From assembly GCA_028706255.1 (NCBI GenBank), contig JAQWBS010000001.1, positions 408,563 to 472,562 on the forward strand: 64,000 bases of DNA. The letters run 5' to 3'. The first letter of the stretch is position 1; each line of letters begins with the position of its first letter. The translations under genes were made by a program, and so were the position numbers. The notes beneath the pieces are model-generated. The model saw only the letters and a program-made list of their open reading frames with translations, searched no databases and was not told the origin of the DNA. Shown in pieces: positions 35,095-43,556 of the stretch. This stretch comes from Alphaproteobacteria bacterium (lineage in GTDB: Bacteria > Pseudomonadota > Alphaproteobacteria > RF32 > CAG-239).

Positions 35095-35436
35095 ATGCAA
35101 TTTCTAAAGAAAAATATTTGGACATTGAGCTGTATGGTTCTATTTGCAGTTATGGCAATGGCTGGTGATGCTGCCGCAGTAGATGGTAACTCGTTGATGG
35201 AAACCGCTCAAACCAAAGCAAAAAGTGTTTTCGTAAGTGTGAAAACAATTATCTTCATCGTAGGTGGTTTCGGTCTTGTCGGTTTAGCTTTCTCAGCTGT
35301 TTTCGGTAAGATGAAATGGACTTGGTTTGCTTCACTTGCAGTTGGTCTTGCAATCTTGGCTGCTGCCGGTGCGATTGTTGAATATGCAACAGGTGACAGA
35401 CGTCCAAACTTAGAAACTACTTTTGGTGATATCTAA
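35095..35436 (+). CDS. VirB2/TrbC-like pilin, copy 1
   Basis: The 113-residue product has a signal peptide (about 1-26, cleavage near DAAA) and two membrane helices (about 49-70 and 78-100) with VGGFGLVGLAFSAVFGKMKW between them, the VirB2/TrbC plan. VirB2 proteins form the extracellular pilus of type IV secretion systems. It has a strong AAGGAG site and is the first gene of the VirB operon. Two more copies with the same core follow. Confidence 0.85.
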   Translation: MQFLKKNIWTLSCMVLFAVMAMAGDAAAVDGNSLMETAQTKAKSVFVSVKTIIFIVGGFGLVGLAFSAVFGKMKWTWFASLAVGLAILAAAGAIVEYATGDRRPNLETTFGDI

Positions 35437-35476
35437 TTTAACTGTTAGTGGTTGATTTTTGACAAAGGAGGGTGTT

Positions 35477-36037
35477 ATGAGAAATTTGATTAAACATAAA
35501 TTATCATTACGCCCTCCTTTTGTTAAAAAAAATAATTTTTATACGAAGAAAAGTGGAGAGATGGGGATGTTGTACGTAAAATTAAAGAATATAACGAAGT
35601 TTTTTTTGTTGGCTGTTGTGTTTTCTTCAGTTTTATTTACAGCAAACACATGTTTGGCTGCCGAAGATACAGGCCTTTTTTCAAACCTATTAACAACTGG
35701 TTCAACAATTTTTACTGGAATGAGAGAGATTGTTTTTGCAGTTTCAGGTTTTGGAATTGTTGCTGTGGCAGTTGGTGCATTTTTTGGTAACTTGAACTGG
35801 AAATGGTTAAGTGCAATTATGATTGGTTTGGTGGTGATTTCGACCACAGCGGCAATCATTAATTATATGACAGAAGATGGTAACAACGGAAGTTTTCAAC
35901 AAATTACTGATACGCTTGTTTATGGAAATGACTCTGGGATGTCTGCCTTGGATCAAAAGCATTGGAATGAAGCAAATGAAGCGGCAGCAAAGAAAGAAGA
36001 CAGTAGTAGTAGAACAACGTCAATTGTTGAAGAATGA
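35477..36037 (+). CDS. VirB2/TrbC-like pilin, copy 2
   Basis: I start at ATG 35477 (AAAGGAGGG upstream), giving 186 residues. This leaves a basic stretch of about 30 residues before the signal peptide (NITKFFLLAVVFSSVLF, cleavage near LAAE). ATG 35567, with GGAG upstream, would give a more ordinary leader. The two helices surround VSGFGIVAVAVGAFFGNLNWKW, matching copy 1 and the next gene. The C-terminal 45 residues are hydrophilic and not seen in copy 1. Confidence 0.8.
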   Translation: MRNLIKHKLSLRPPFVKKNNFYTKKSGEMGMLYVKLKNITKFFLLAVVFSSVLFTANTCLAAEDTGLFSNLLTTGSTIFTGMREIVFAVSGFGIVAVAVGAFFGNLNWKWLSAIMIGLVVISTTAAIINYMTEDGNNGSFQQITDTLVYGNDSGMSALDQKHWNEANEAAAKKEDSSSRTTSIVEE

Positions 36038-36078
36038 TAAAAGTTATTACGCGTTTTAAGAATAGCGAGGAGGGTGTT

Positions 36079-38286
36079 ATGAAAAATTCAGTTAAGAAAA
36101 TGTTGTCCATATTGATGATGGTGATGTTTTGCTCTGTTTTTGGGAGTGGTATCGTTCTCGCAGAGGGTGTTACAGAATCAACTTTTAGCTATGGTTACTC
36201 ACCTAAAGATTTTGAAAAAGTAAAAGCTAATGGTTGGGATGTTAGTGGATTTAAATTAGATGACAAAGGGTTCTATACAAAAAGCTTTGAAGGGTTAACA
36301 GAACAACAACAAGCTGAGTTTAAACGTCAAGCTGAAGATGCAGTTATGAATGTAAATCCTGCAGCTTCAGGAAGTATGCCAGCAGTTACATCGTCAAATA
36401 TTGAAATGGGCACGATGACATTTAGCTCTCCTGCAAGCTCATCTAATACGAGTTCAACGCCTGCCACAGCAAGTAGTTCAACCGCAGAAACAAATTCTGG
36501 AACAGTTGAAGAACAACCAGCAAGCAGTAATACAAGTAGCAGTGGGACAAGCACGGCTAGTGTTGGTGCTTCAGACAATTATAAAACCCCCGCTAATATT
36601 GGTAACGGAAAATGTGATGGAGCAGTAAATGTGTTTGAAACAGTTGCTTGTAAAATTGTTTTGACACTTGATGATTTGAGAATGGTTATTTATGTTCTCT
36701 CTGGTTTTGGGTTAATTGCATTTACCTTTTCAGCAATCTTTGGAAAAATTAGTTGGAAACACTTGGCACAAATTGCTTTTGGCTTATTTTTAGTTTCCAT
36801 GATGGCACCATTTATTGGATATTTTATTGGACCAGACAACACAAATAAAATGAAATATGGAGATTATTTGCCAGCAGGTTTTGCAATGGTCAGTGGAACA
36901 GACGGTGACGCATCAAAAGTGGACTGTGTTGCAGGACAAGTTTGTCAAGATGATGAAGTGGCTACAAAGAAAAGTTGGTCATTATCAGACTTGAAGGGTT
37001 CTGTTCAGTCTGCAATTACAGCCGCTAAGGCTGTGCATAGTGGTGTGCAAGCTGTTAAATCAAATATTAAAACAACAAACGAACAAATTTCAAGAGTCAC
37101 AAATGCAATTAAAAATATTGATGACTTAGATAGTTTGATGACAGCAGCAAACACAGTTGCTGATGCAAAAAGTGTTATGGATAATAGCTCATATCAATTA
37201 ATGAATAATTTGCAACATAATGTAGCAACAGCTGCAAATAGTGTTCAAGATGTTACATTAACAAATGAAGATAGAGCATTAAATGCTGAATTAAGAAGTC
37301 AAGGTGAGCAAACAAATGCACTGGCATTTAATATGCAGGGTGGTGTCTTGAAGGGTGATCATATGACCCAAGATAAAGATGGTAACTTCACAGATAAAGA
37401 TGGAAATTATGTTGGTAAGTTTAATGAACAAGGTGTATTTGTTAACGCAGCTGGACAAGAAATTAAAGGTGCTTCAGTAACAAAAGATGGTCTATTAAGT
37501 CTTAGCAATACAGTTATGACCTCTATGGTTGCTGATGCAGAGGCAAGTCGTAATAAATCTGCTAAAACAGCAGCAGCAATTAGTTCTGCCACAAATGATG
37601 CGACTGTTATGAGAAATATTGCTGGCGGTGGAGTTCTTGGAACTGTTGCAGGGTTGGCAACCTTGGGAGCATCTGCAACAGGAAATGTTGTGGCATCAAA
37701 TCAAGAAATCAAGGATAATGCTGCGGCTAAAGATAAGGCATTAAACCCACAGAATTATGCCGTAACAAATAGCAAGGTTCTAACGAGTACAACAGATAAG
37801 ACAGGAAAAACCACAACTAAATATGCTGATGGAACTGTTGAGGTGACAACTAAAGATGAATATAAGCGTGATGCGAGTGGAAACCTTGTGAAGGTTCTCG
37901 GTAAAAGCGTTGTAACAAAGTCGGATGGTAGTGTGACGTCTACGAACACAGAAGGTGTTGTGACAACAACGCCAGCATCTTCATCAAGTTCTAGTGCTAG
38001 CTCAACGCCTACCACCGCAAGCTCAACGCCTGCCACAACATCAACAGGCACAATCAGTGCAGCAGATTTTGCTAAATATGGTATATCTGGAGCTCCTACT
38101 ACAAGTAGTTCAGATGTAGATGCTGCGCTGAAAGCTCAGGGAGATGCTTCTCTTGCAAAAATGCAAGCTCAAGATGCTGTTCTTGCAGAGATTAAGAAAC
38201 AAAATGGTGGACAAGTTGTTTTGACACCAGAAAATATTGAAAAGATGAAAGCTGCTGGTTTTGATATGAGTCAATATGGCTTATAG
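36079..38286 (+). CDS. Large VirB2-like fusion protein
   Basis: The start is ATG 36079 (GGAGGG upstream), 735 residues. Order: signal peptide (about 1-28); an N-terminal segment with PKDFEKVKANGWDVSGF; a Ser/Thr-rich linker (about 118-165); a VirB2-type pair of helices around LSGFGLIAFTFSAIFGKISW (about 200-255); helical region (about 300-430); a stretch with DGNFTDKDGNYVGKFNEQG (about 434-452) resembling the repeats of the two VirB10-like proteins; second Ser/Thr-rich linker; and a C-terminal PENIEKMKAAGFDMSQYGL that mirrors the N-terminal motif. Most VirB2 proteins are near 100 residues, so this is exceptional. Confidence 0.7.
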   Translation: MKNSVKKMLSILMMVMFCSVFGSGIVLAEGVTESTFSYGYSPKDFEKVKANGWDVSGFKLDDKGFYTKSFEGLTEQQQAEFKRQAEDAVMNVNPAASGSMPAVTSSNIEMGTMTFSSPASSSNTSSTPATASSSTAETNSGTVEEQPASSNTSSSGTSTASVGASDNYKTPANIGNGKCDGAVNVFETVACKIVLTLDDLRMVIYVLSGFGLIAFTFSAIFGKISWKHLAQIAFGLFLVSMMAPFIGYFIGPDNTNKMKYGDYLPAGFAMVSGTDGDASKVDCVAGQVCQDDEVATKKSWSLSDLKGSVQSAITAAKAVHSGVQAVKSNIKTTNEQISRVTNAIKNIDDLDSLMTAANTVADAKSVMDNSSYQLMNNLQHNVATAANSVQDVTLTNEDRALNAELRSQGEQTNALAFNMQGGVLKGDHMTQDKDGNFTDKDGNYVGKFNEQGVFVNAAGQEIKGASVTKDGLLSLSNTVMTSMVADAEASRNKSAKTAAAISSATNDATVMRNIAGGGVLGTVAGLATLGASATGNVVASNQEIKDNAAAKDKALNPQNYAVTNSKVLTSTTDKTGKTTTKYADGTVEVTTKDEYKRDASGNLVKVLGKSVVTKSDGSVTSTNTEGVVTTTPASSSSSSASSTPTTASSTPATTSTGTISAADFAKYGISGAPTTSSSDVDAALKAQGDASLAKMQAQDAVLAEIKKQNGGQVVLTPENIEKMKAAGFDMSQYGL

Positions 38287-38319
38287 AACAAAGTAAATCA
38301 ATTAACTTAATTTTCATAA

Positions 38320-38350
38320 AAAAGGTATACTGTAAAGTATGCCTTTTTTT
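38320..38350 (+). terminator. Terminator or attenuator between the VirB2 and VirB3 genes
   Basis: AAAGGTATACT pairs with AGTATGCCTTT (one G-T pair) around a short loop, then a T7 run. It separates the VirB2 genes from virB3 and could lower transcription of the later genes relative to the pilins. Confidence 0.8.
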
Positions 38351-38369
38351 AAGGGATATTGCTTTTTTG

Positions 38370-38397
38370 TTGCATTAAAAAATCTTTGAGTTAGAAT
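38370..38397 (+). promoter_or_regulatory. Possible internal promoter before virB3
   Basis: TTGCAT (38370-38375) and TAGAAT (38392-38397) are separated by 16 nt. The site lies between the terminator at 38320-38350 and the virB3 start at 38427. Confidence 0.4.
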
Positions 38398-38426
38398 CAG
38401 GATAAAATCTGTAAGGGTGAGATAAA

Positions 38427-38717
38427 ATGAGAGAACCGATATTAAAAGCCGTGGCTAGTCCTCCAAAAATTTTATGGGGACCTTTTTTACCAACGTTGCT
38501 TAACCTCGGATTACAGTTTCCTTTTATGTTTATCAGCATTGCAATGATAGACATAAACCCTCTTGTGTTTGTTGTGAGTATTGTTATTGTTCATGGGTTA
38601 ATTGTTTTGCTCGGCACAAAAGAGCCTCACATTTCTAGTATGATGCAAGCTTTCGGTCAAACACGTATTGTTTCCAACAATTTGTATAAAGAAAAGGGGA
38701 ATAAATTTGCGCCCTGA
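38427..38717 (+). CDS. virB3: VirB3-like protein
   Basis: The 96-residue product has a cytoplasmic start MREPILKAVASPPKILWGPFLP, two close membrane helices (about 22-60) and a short basic tail. This matches VirB3/TrbD: an inner-membrane subunit that sits with VirB4. AGGG lies before ATG 38427. Its stop overlaps the start of virB4, as is common for these partners. Confidence 0.75.
   Translation: MREPILKAVASPPKILWGPFLPTLLNLGLQFPFMFISIAMIDINPLVFVVSIVIVHGLIVLLGTKEPHISSMMQAFGQTRIVSNNLYKEKGNKFAP
38691..38709 (+). promoter_or_regulatory. Ribosome site that sets a TTG start for virB4
   Basis: AAAAGGGGA (38692-38700) lies 6 nt before TTG 38707. The next ATG (38725) has no Shine-Dalgarno, and the ATG at 38668 lies deep in virB3, so the TTG is the best start. 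Confidence 0.65.
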
Positions 38718-41139
38718 TATTGATATGTTCAGCCTCTTTGTTGAAGGCTTAAGTAATTTTGAAGTTTTGGTTGCTGTTATTGGATTTGTCTCTGCGGCGG
38801 CTTTTATTGGTTTGTGGGCAACAAAATTGGGTCGACTTATTTTGCCTCAACCGCATGAGTCCAAAGTTTCTGATTTTTTACCGTTTAATCGCTTAATGTC
38901 TGATGGTATGACAATTCGTTGTCGTGACGGCTCTTTTGCACGTGTGTTTAAAGTTGATGGAGCAGATTTATCTTTTGTGACGGAAGAAAAAGATATTTCT
39001 ATGGCAGAGGCTCGTAAGTCTTGGATAGACAATATGTCAGATATGCAAATTATTTGCCGAGTTTTAACACTCCGTGACCGCATAGAAATGGATGCAACCG
39101 TTGATGACTTTAACAATCCTCTGCTTGAACAAATTTCCAACACTTGGAACCATAATCTAGATAGAATATATAGCAATAGTCACTATGTTGTCCTTTCAGT
39201 GATTAACAGAACTGATGCTTTGAAAGATTTGAACTATGCCTCACAATCTTTACTCGCTATCTTAAATGATTATGGTGTGAAAACGTTATATGAGAGTGAA
39301 GATAGTCCTGCTGATTTGAGTCCTCTTTCTGTTTTTTCGAGATTATGCAGTCCGATTTCAAAACCAAAACCAAAGGTGAGGGGGGCACAGGAAGTTGCCC
39401 TAAATGAAATGCTAACAACCGATCATATTCATTTTACGGGTGAACAGGGCGTTATTAAATTTTTCTCTGGCGACAGAGAGATGTATGCTATCTCAATGGG
39501 AATTAGAAGTTCAGGCGATTATATGGATGAGAATATGATTATCTCATTGCTTTCAATCGACTGCGAACTTGTCTTACTCCATAATGTGAAACCAATCTTT
39601 AAGCCAAATGCCAGAATGTTGTTGATGCAACAAAAAAGAATGGCTGAAGTGACAAGTTTTTCTGCTGATGTGGTTGACCAATATTCCGTTGCTTTAGCAA
39701 CCATTGAAGATAGTGATGCGGACTACCAATCTTTGAGTGAATATGCAATGACCATTATTCTCAAAGGACATAGTGATGAAGAAATTGAGTTTGCCGAAGG
39801 TGAAGTTCAGAGAATTTGTCGTTTGTTTGGGGTGACACCAGTTCGAGAAGGTTGGGTAACACAAGCGACTTTCTTTAATCAGTTCCCAACTTATGAATCA
39901 TATCCAAGAACATATAGATATCTTTCCAGAGTTGTTGCGTCAGCCGTAACTTTTGATAAGCCTTCAGAAGGGTTTAGAAAAAGCGACTGGGGTCCAGGAG
40001 CAATTACGGTTTTTAGAACAGCAAACGGCTCAGCATATAATTTTCAATTCCATGTCTCTTCAGAAGAAGGTGCAGTGGCTCACTGTTGTATCATTGGTCC
40101 AACTGGTCAAGGTAAAACAACTTTGCTAACTTTCTTGGCAGGACAAGCAATGCGTAATGGCGATTTGAAAGTTTTCTTCTTTGATCGTCACCGTGGTGCA
40201 GAAATTTTTACCCGTGCAGTTAAAGGTGCATATATTGGGTTTGATGGGGATGAAAAAAATGTGTCCCTTAATCCGTTTGATACTAAAAATTCACCAGTGA
40301 ACAAAGCTTTCTTAAGACGCTGGTTAAAATCAATTACAATGGTTGATGACGCTTTAGCAGAAAAAGAAATTGCTCGTGCTGTTACCACAGCTTTTGACTA
40401 TCTTCGTCCTGAAGAAAGAGTAATGAAAAACTTATATAAGAGTTGTTTCTCGCCAACAGGGAATATGAGAAGAGAACTTTATCGTTGGATTAATCCTGAT
40501 CAATATGGCAACATTTTTAATGCAGAAAATGATAGTCTCGACTTGAAAACAAAACGTTTTATGGCGTTTGATTTTACACATATTTTTGAGGATGAAACTC
40601 TTGCACCAGCTGTAATTAGCTATATTATGCACCGAATTCAAAGTGAAACAGGCGAAACAGGCGTGCCATCATTGATTATGATTGATGAGACTGCGCCAAT
40701 GTTGAAACACCCAATGTTTAGAGACTATTTCATTATCGGACTTCAAGAGGGACGTAAAAAACGTCAGGCATATTTATGTGCTTTCCAACAGCCAAACATC
40801 ATTGATAAATTAGGTGTTGGTGAAGTTATTCGTGGTCAATGTCAAACGGTTATCTTCTTTAGAAACCCACAAGCAACCATTGAAGACTATGCAAACTGGA
40901 ATCTAACCGACCGAGAGCTTGATTTCATTTTTGGTAAAACATATCGTGAATTTCCATATGCCATTTTGCTTTCTCGTCAAGCAACAGGAGAGTCTGTTAT
41001 CCTTGATGTGAATTTAGGGGGGCTTGGACCATATTTGAAGCTTTATAACTCTGGAAGAAAGAATGTTTTGTTGGTTGAAGAGCTAATAAAAGAATATGGT
41101 GAAGATAACTTTGTTACAAAATATTTAAATATTGCGTAA
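38707..41139 (+). CDS. virB4: VirB4-family type IV secretion ATPase
   Basis: The start is TTG 38707, giving 810 residues. An N-terminal membrane helix (about 15-35) is followed by the VirB4 N-domain and a C-terminal ATPase domain: Walker A GPTGQGKTT (about 462), FFDRHRGAEIF with the conserved post-strand pattern, Walker B SLIMIDETAP (about 656-665), the GRKKRQAYLCAFQQPN segment and FRNPQA near the end. VirB4 drives assembly and substrate transfer. It completes a VirB3-VirB4 pair. Confidence 0.92.
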   Translation: MRPDIDMFSLFVEGLSNFEVLVAVIGFVSAAAFIGLWATKLGRLILPQPHESKVSDFLPFNRLMSDGMTIRCRDGSFARVFKVDGADLSFVTEEKDISMAEARKSWIDNMSDMQIICRVLTLRDRIEMDATVDDFNNPLLEQISNTWNHNLDRIYSNSHYVVLSVINRTDALKDLNYASQSLLAILNDYGVKTLYESEDSPADLSPLSVFSRLCSPISKPKPKVRGAQEVALNEMLTTDHIHFTGEQGVIKFFSGDREMYAISMGIRSSGDYMDENMIISLLSIDCELVLLHNVKPIFKPNARMLLMQQKRMAEVTSFSADVVDQYSVALATIEDSDADYQSLSEYAMTIILKGHSDEEIEFAEGEVQRICRLFGVTPVREGWVTQATFFNQFPTYESYPRTYRYLSRVVASAVTFDKPSEGFRKSDWGPGAITVFRTANGSAYNFQFHVSSEEGAVAHCCIIGPTGQGKTTLLTFLAGQAMRNGDLKVFFFDRHRGAEIFTRAVKGAYIGFDGDEKNVSLNPFDTKNSPVNKAFLRRWLKSITMVDDALAEKEIARAVTTAFDYLRPEERVMKNLYKSCFSPTGNMRRELYRWINPDQYGNIFNAENDSLDLKTKRFMAFDFTHIFEDETLAPAVISYIMHRIQSETGETGVPSLIMIDETAPMLKHPMFRDYFIIGLQEGRKKRQAYLCAFQQPNIIDKLGVGEVIRGQCQTVIFFRNPQATIEDYANWNLTDRELDFIFGKTYREFPYAILLSRQATGESVILDVNLGGLGPYLKLYNSGRKNVLLVEELIKEYGEDNFVTKYLNIA

Positions 41140-41215
41140 TTCAGATAATAGCCATTTATAAATAGATATTTATTTGATATTATTAAATATAGGCATTTGT
41201 TTCTCGGAGGTTGTG

Positions 41216-42889
41216 ATGAAAATATATAAACTTTGTTTCAAATATTTCATATTTGTATCTTTATTTGCGCTCTTTCCGGAAAATGCGAATGCTCTTTTTC
41301 CAACCGTTGATGTAAGTGCAATCAAAAACGGTATTGAGAAGAATGTTAATATCGTCAAACAAAGTAAAGAAATCCAAAATGTTAAAAAACTTTCTGGGAA
41401 AATCAACAGCAGCATAGGTTCTGCTGTTGAAAGTGTGTCAAAATTCAAAGAAGAAAAATTAGCAAAAGTTCAGGAAAAAGCAGCAAAGGTGCAAAAAGAA
41501 AAAGATAGAATTGAGAAGAAGCAAAGTAAACTTCAAAAGCTCAAGGCAGAGTATGAAGAGAAGAAAAAGCAATATGAGGAATATAAGAAACAAGCTGAAT
41601 CATACAAACAACAATATGAAGATGCCAAAGCAGATATCAAAAAGCAATATGAGGAATATAAGAAACAAGCTGAATCATACAAACAACAATATGAAGATGC
41701 CAAAGCAGATATCAATGAAGTGAAGTCTGATATCAATGATGCAAAAGCTGAATATGAAAGCTATAAGAGTGATGTGGTAGATTTAAAAGATTCAGTTGGC
41801 GAAATGGCATCAGATGCAAAAGAAACAGTCAATTCAAAGATTGATGATGCTAAAGAACAAATTCCAACAAGTTCTTTCGATACGTCTTCTCAAGAGTCAG
41901 ACTATATAAATTCAGATGATAAGACATATTCAACGCCTGTTGAGGAAGAAGCTGAAACAACAACGGGACGCTTACCTTTCACGCAGCCGACTGTGGAATT
42001 GCAAGAGGAAATTGATGCTACGGGAGAGAATATCATTGAGCCTGTCAATGCAGTTGAAGGGGTTGGGGAAGTAGAAGGTGTTGAAGAAACAATTTCTGAA
42101 ACAGAAGAGGTTGTTGTTGGTGAAACACCAGTGATTCCTGTTGAAGCAAGTGATGTAACGCCTGTCGATAATTTAGAAGCCACTTCTGTCGACAATGTGG
42201 TTGCCACGCCTGTTGAGGGAGTTGCCGCTAAAGAGGTTCGTCCAAGAAAAAATCTTTCTGAAACAAGCGATGTTACAACAACAGATGGAACCAAAACAAA
42301 CATCCGTAGAAAACCTTTTGGTTTCAATCGATTGCAAAATGAAGAGAAACAATTAGAAGAGTTGCCTGAAAAACAATCTTATAGATTTTCAGAGAGTGTA
42401 GCTTTTGCGCAAATAGCAGCTCCGAGCTTTACCGTTTACAACAATTACATTGATGATAAATATGCACTTTCTGAAACATTAGTTGATAGATGTGAGAAAG
42501 ATGCAAAAGAGTTTGCGGATATTAATGTGGTTAATACGTGCATTAAAAGTTATGTTGAGCGTCTTCATAATGAAAACCAAACAATTGTTGATGCTGCAAG
42601 AGAAGAGCTCAATCAAGTTTTGAGTGAGCAATTACGTGCCTCATTAGCAACCGTAATGGATCGAAAAAATAAATCATCTAATTTCGATGAAACAGTGGTC
42701 GAAGATGTTTCTAAGCAAGCTGCGGCAGCAAAAGATGAAAGAGCAGATTTCACGGTGAGCGCAACAATTAATGAAGAGCTTATGAAAGTGATTAATGATA
42801 CAAATGAGTTGCTTGCAATTCAATCAATCTTACAATCTCTTGAAGGTATCAATTCAATGCGTGTTGAAGATTTTAGCGATGTGGAGTAA
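41216..42889 (+). CDS. Exported coiled-coil protein of the VirB operon, 557 residues
   Basis: I start it at ATG 41216 (GGAGG upstream). A signal peptide (about 1-25, near NANA) leads into a Lys/Glu/Gln-rich coiled coil (about 60-230) with an exact tandem repeat of 25 residues. A Val/Thr/Glu-rich low-complexity region (about 250-380) follows, then a helical C-terminal domain (about 400-557) with FTVYNNYIDDKYALSETLVDRC and a cysteine pair (C-EKDAKEF...NTCIKSY). It occupies the slot between VirB4 and VirB8, where VirB5/VirB6 are usual. No family recognised. Confidence 0.65.
   Translation: MKIYKLCFKYFIFVSLFALFPENANALFPTVDVSAIKNGIEKNVNIVKQSKEIQNVKKLSGKINSSIGSAVESVSKFKEEKLAKVQEKAAKVQKEKDRIEKKQSKLQKLKAEYEEKKKQYEEYKKQAESYKQQYEDAKADIKKQYEEYKKQAESYKQQYEDAKADINEVKSDINDAKAEYESYKSDVVDLKDSVGEMASDAKETVNSKIDDAKEQIPTSSFDTSSQESDYINSDDKTYSTPVEEEAETTTGRLPFTQPTVELQEEIDATGENIIEPVNAVEGVGEVEGVEETISETEEVVVGETPVIPVEASDVTPVDNLEATSVDNVVATPVEGVAAKEVRPRKNLSETSDVTTTDGTKTNIRRKPFGFNRLQNEEKQLEELPEKQSYRFSESVAFAQIAAPSFTVYNNYIDDKYALSETLVDRCEKDAKEFADINVVNTCIKSYVERLHNENQTIVDAAREELNQVLSEQLRASLATVMDRKNKSSNFDETVVEDVSKQAAAAKDERADFTVSATINEELMKVINDTNELLAIQSILQSLEGINSMRVEDFSDVE
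41564..41713 (+). repeat. Two exact 75-bp tandem repeats
   Basis: The 75-bp unit beginning at 41564 repeats without change at 41639, coding for 25 residues (KKQYEEYKKQAESYKQQYED...). Perfect identity implies recent duplication and possible slippage-based length change in the coiled coil. Confidence 0.9.
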
Positions 42890-42899
42890 AGGAGGCGTT

Positions 42900-43556
42900 A
42901 TGAAGAAATTTCTAAGCTTAATAATTGCTTCTATATGCTTTGTCCTTCCGAACAAGGCTCAAGCTGACTATGATATCGCTGACGATGTTTTGCTTTATCT
43001 TGATATTTTCAATAAAGGGATAGAAGCAGGTGTAAAGGAGATTGATACAGAGCTTGAAAAGTATAGAGATTTAAGTAAGATGAATCCAGCAAATGTAATT
43101 GGTGTTAATGAATTCTATGAGATGATGCCAAAAGTTCCTAAAGTTGATTTAACTATTCCAATGAGTTTAGAAGATTTAACAGACACTGAAAAAACGCTTG
43201 AAGATATTCAACTAAAACAAACTTCTCAAATTTCCTTGGAAACCAAGGATACCGCTCAAGCAGCCTTAAAAGAATATTATGACCACCAAACCCTTGTGCG
43301 TAAAAATTTTACAGATCTTTATGCAAAGGCTTTCACAACAAGAACAAATATTGCCAGAGAAAAAGAACCAGACTTGGAAAGAAAAACCACCCAGAGTATG
43401 CTGAAGAGCTCTTCTGTGGTTGATAATCGCGTTATAACCAGACTAAATAATATTCGTCTTTTGAATTTGACTTATGCAGAATTCGTTTATAACAATAAAT
43501 TATATGCATTACGTAACCCTGATGCTGGAACAACAAGCAGTGAAGGAGAGAAATAA
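42900..43556 (+). CDS. Exported protein, VirB5-like position, unknown
   Basis: I start it at ATG 42900 (AAAGGAGG upstream), 218 residues. Signal peptide (about 1-21, QADYD). The mature part is helical, with EFYEMMPKVPKVDLTIPMSLEDL, AALKEYYDHQTLVRKNF, and a C-terminal RLNNIRLLNLTYAEFVYNNKLYAL. Size, export and location resemble VirB5 minor pilins but sequence support is weak. It abuts the next gene through a TAATG overlap. Confidence 0.55.
   Translation: MKKFLSLIIASICFVLPNKAQADYDIADDVLLYLDIFNKGIEAGVKEIDTELEKYRDLSKMNPANVIGVNEFYEMMPKVPKVDLTIPMSLEDLTDTEKTLEDIQLKQTSQISLETKDTAQAALKEYYDHQTLVRKNFTDLYAKAFTTRTNIAREKEPDLERKTTQSMLKSSSVVDNRVITRLNNIRLLNLTYAEFVYNNKLYALRNPDAGTTSSEGEK

Noticed and set aside
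41564..41713. CRISPR-like array
   Set aside because: There are only two adjacent units with no spacers, and they are in frame within a coding gene.
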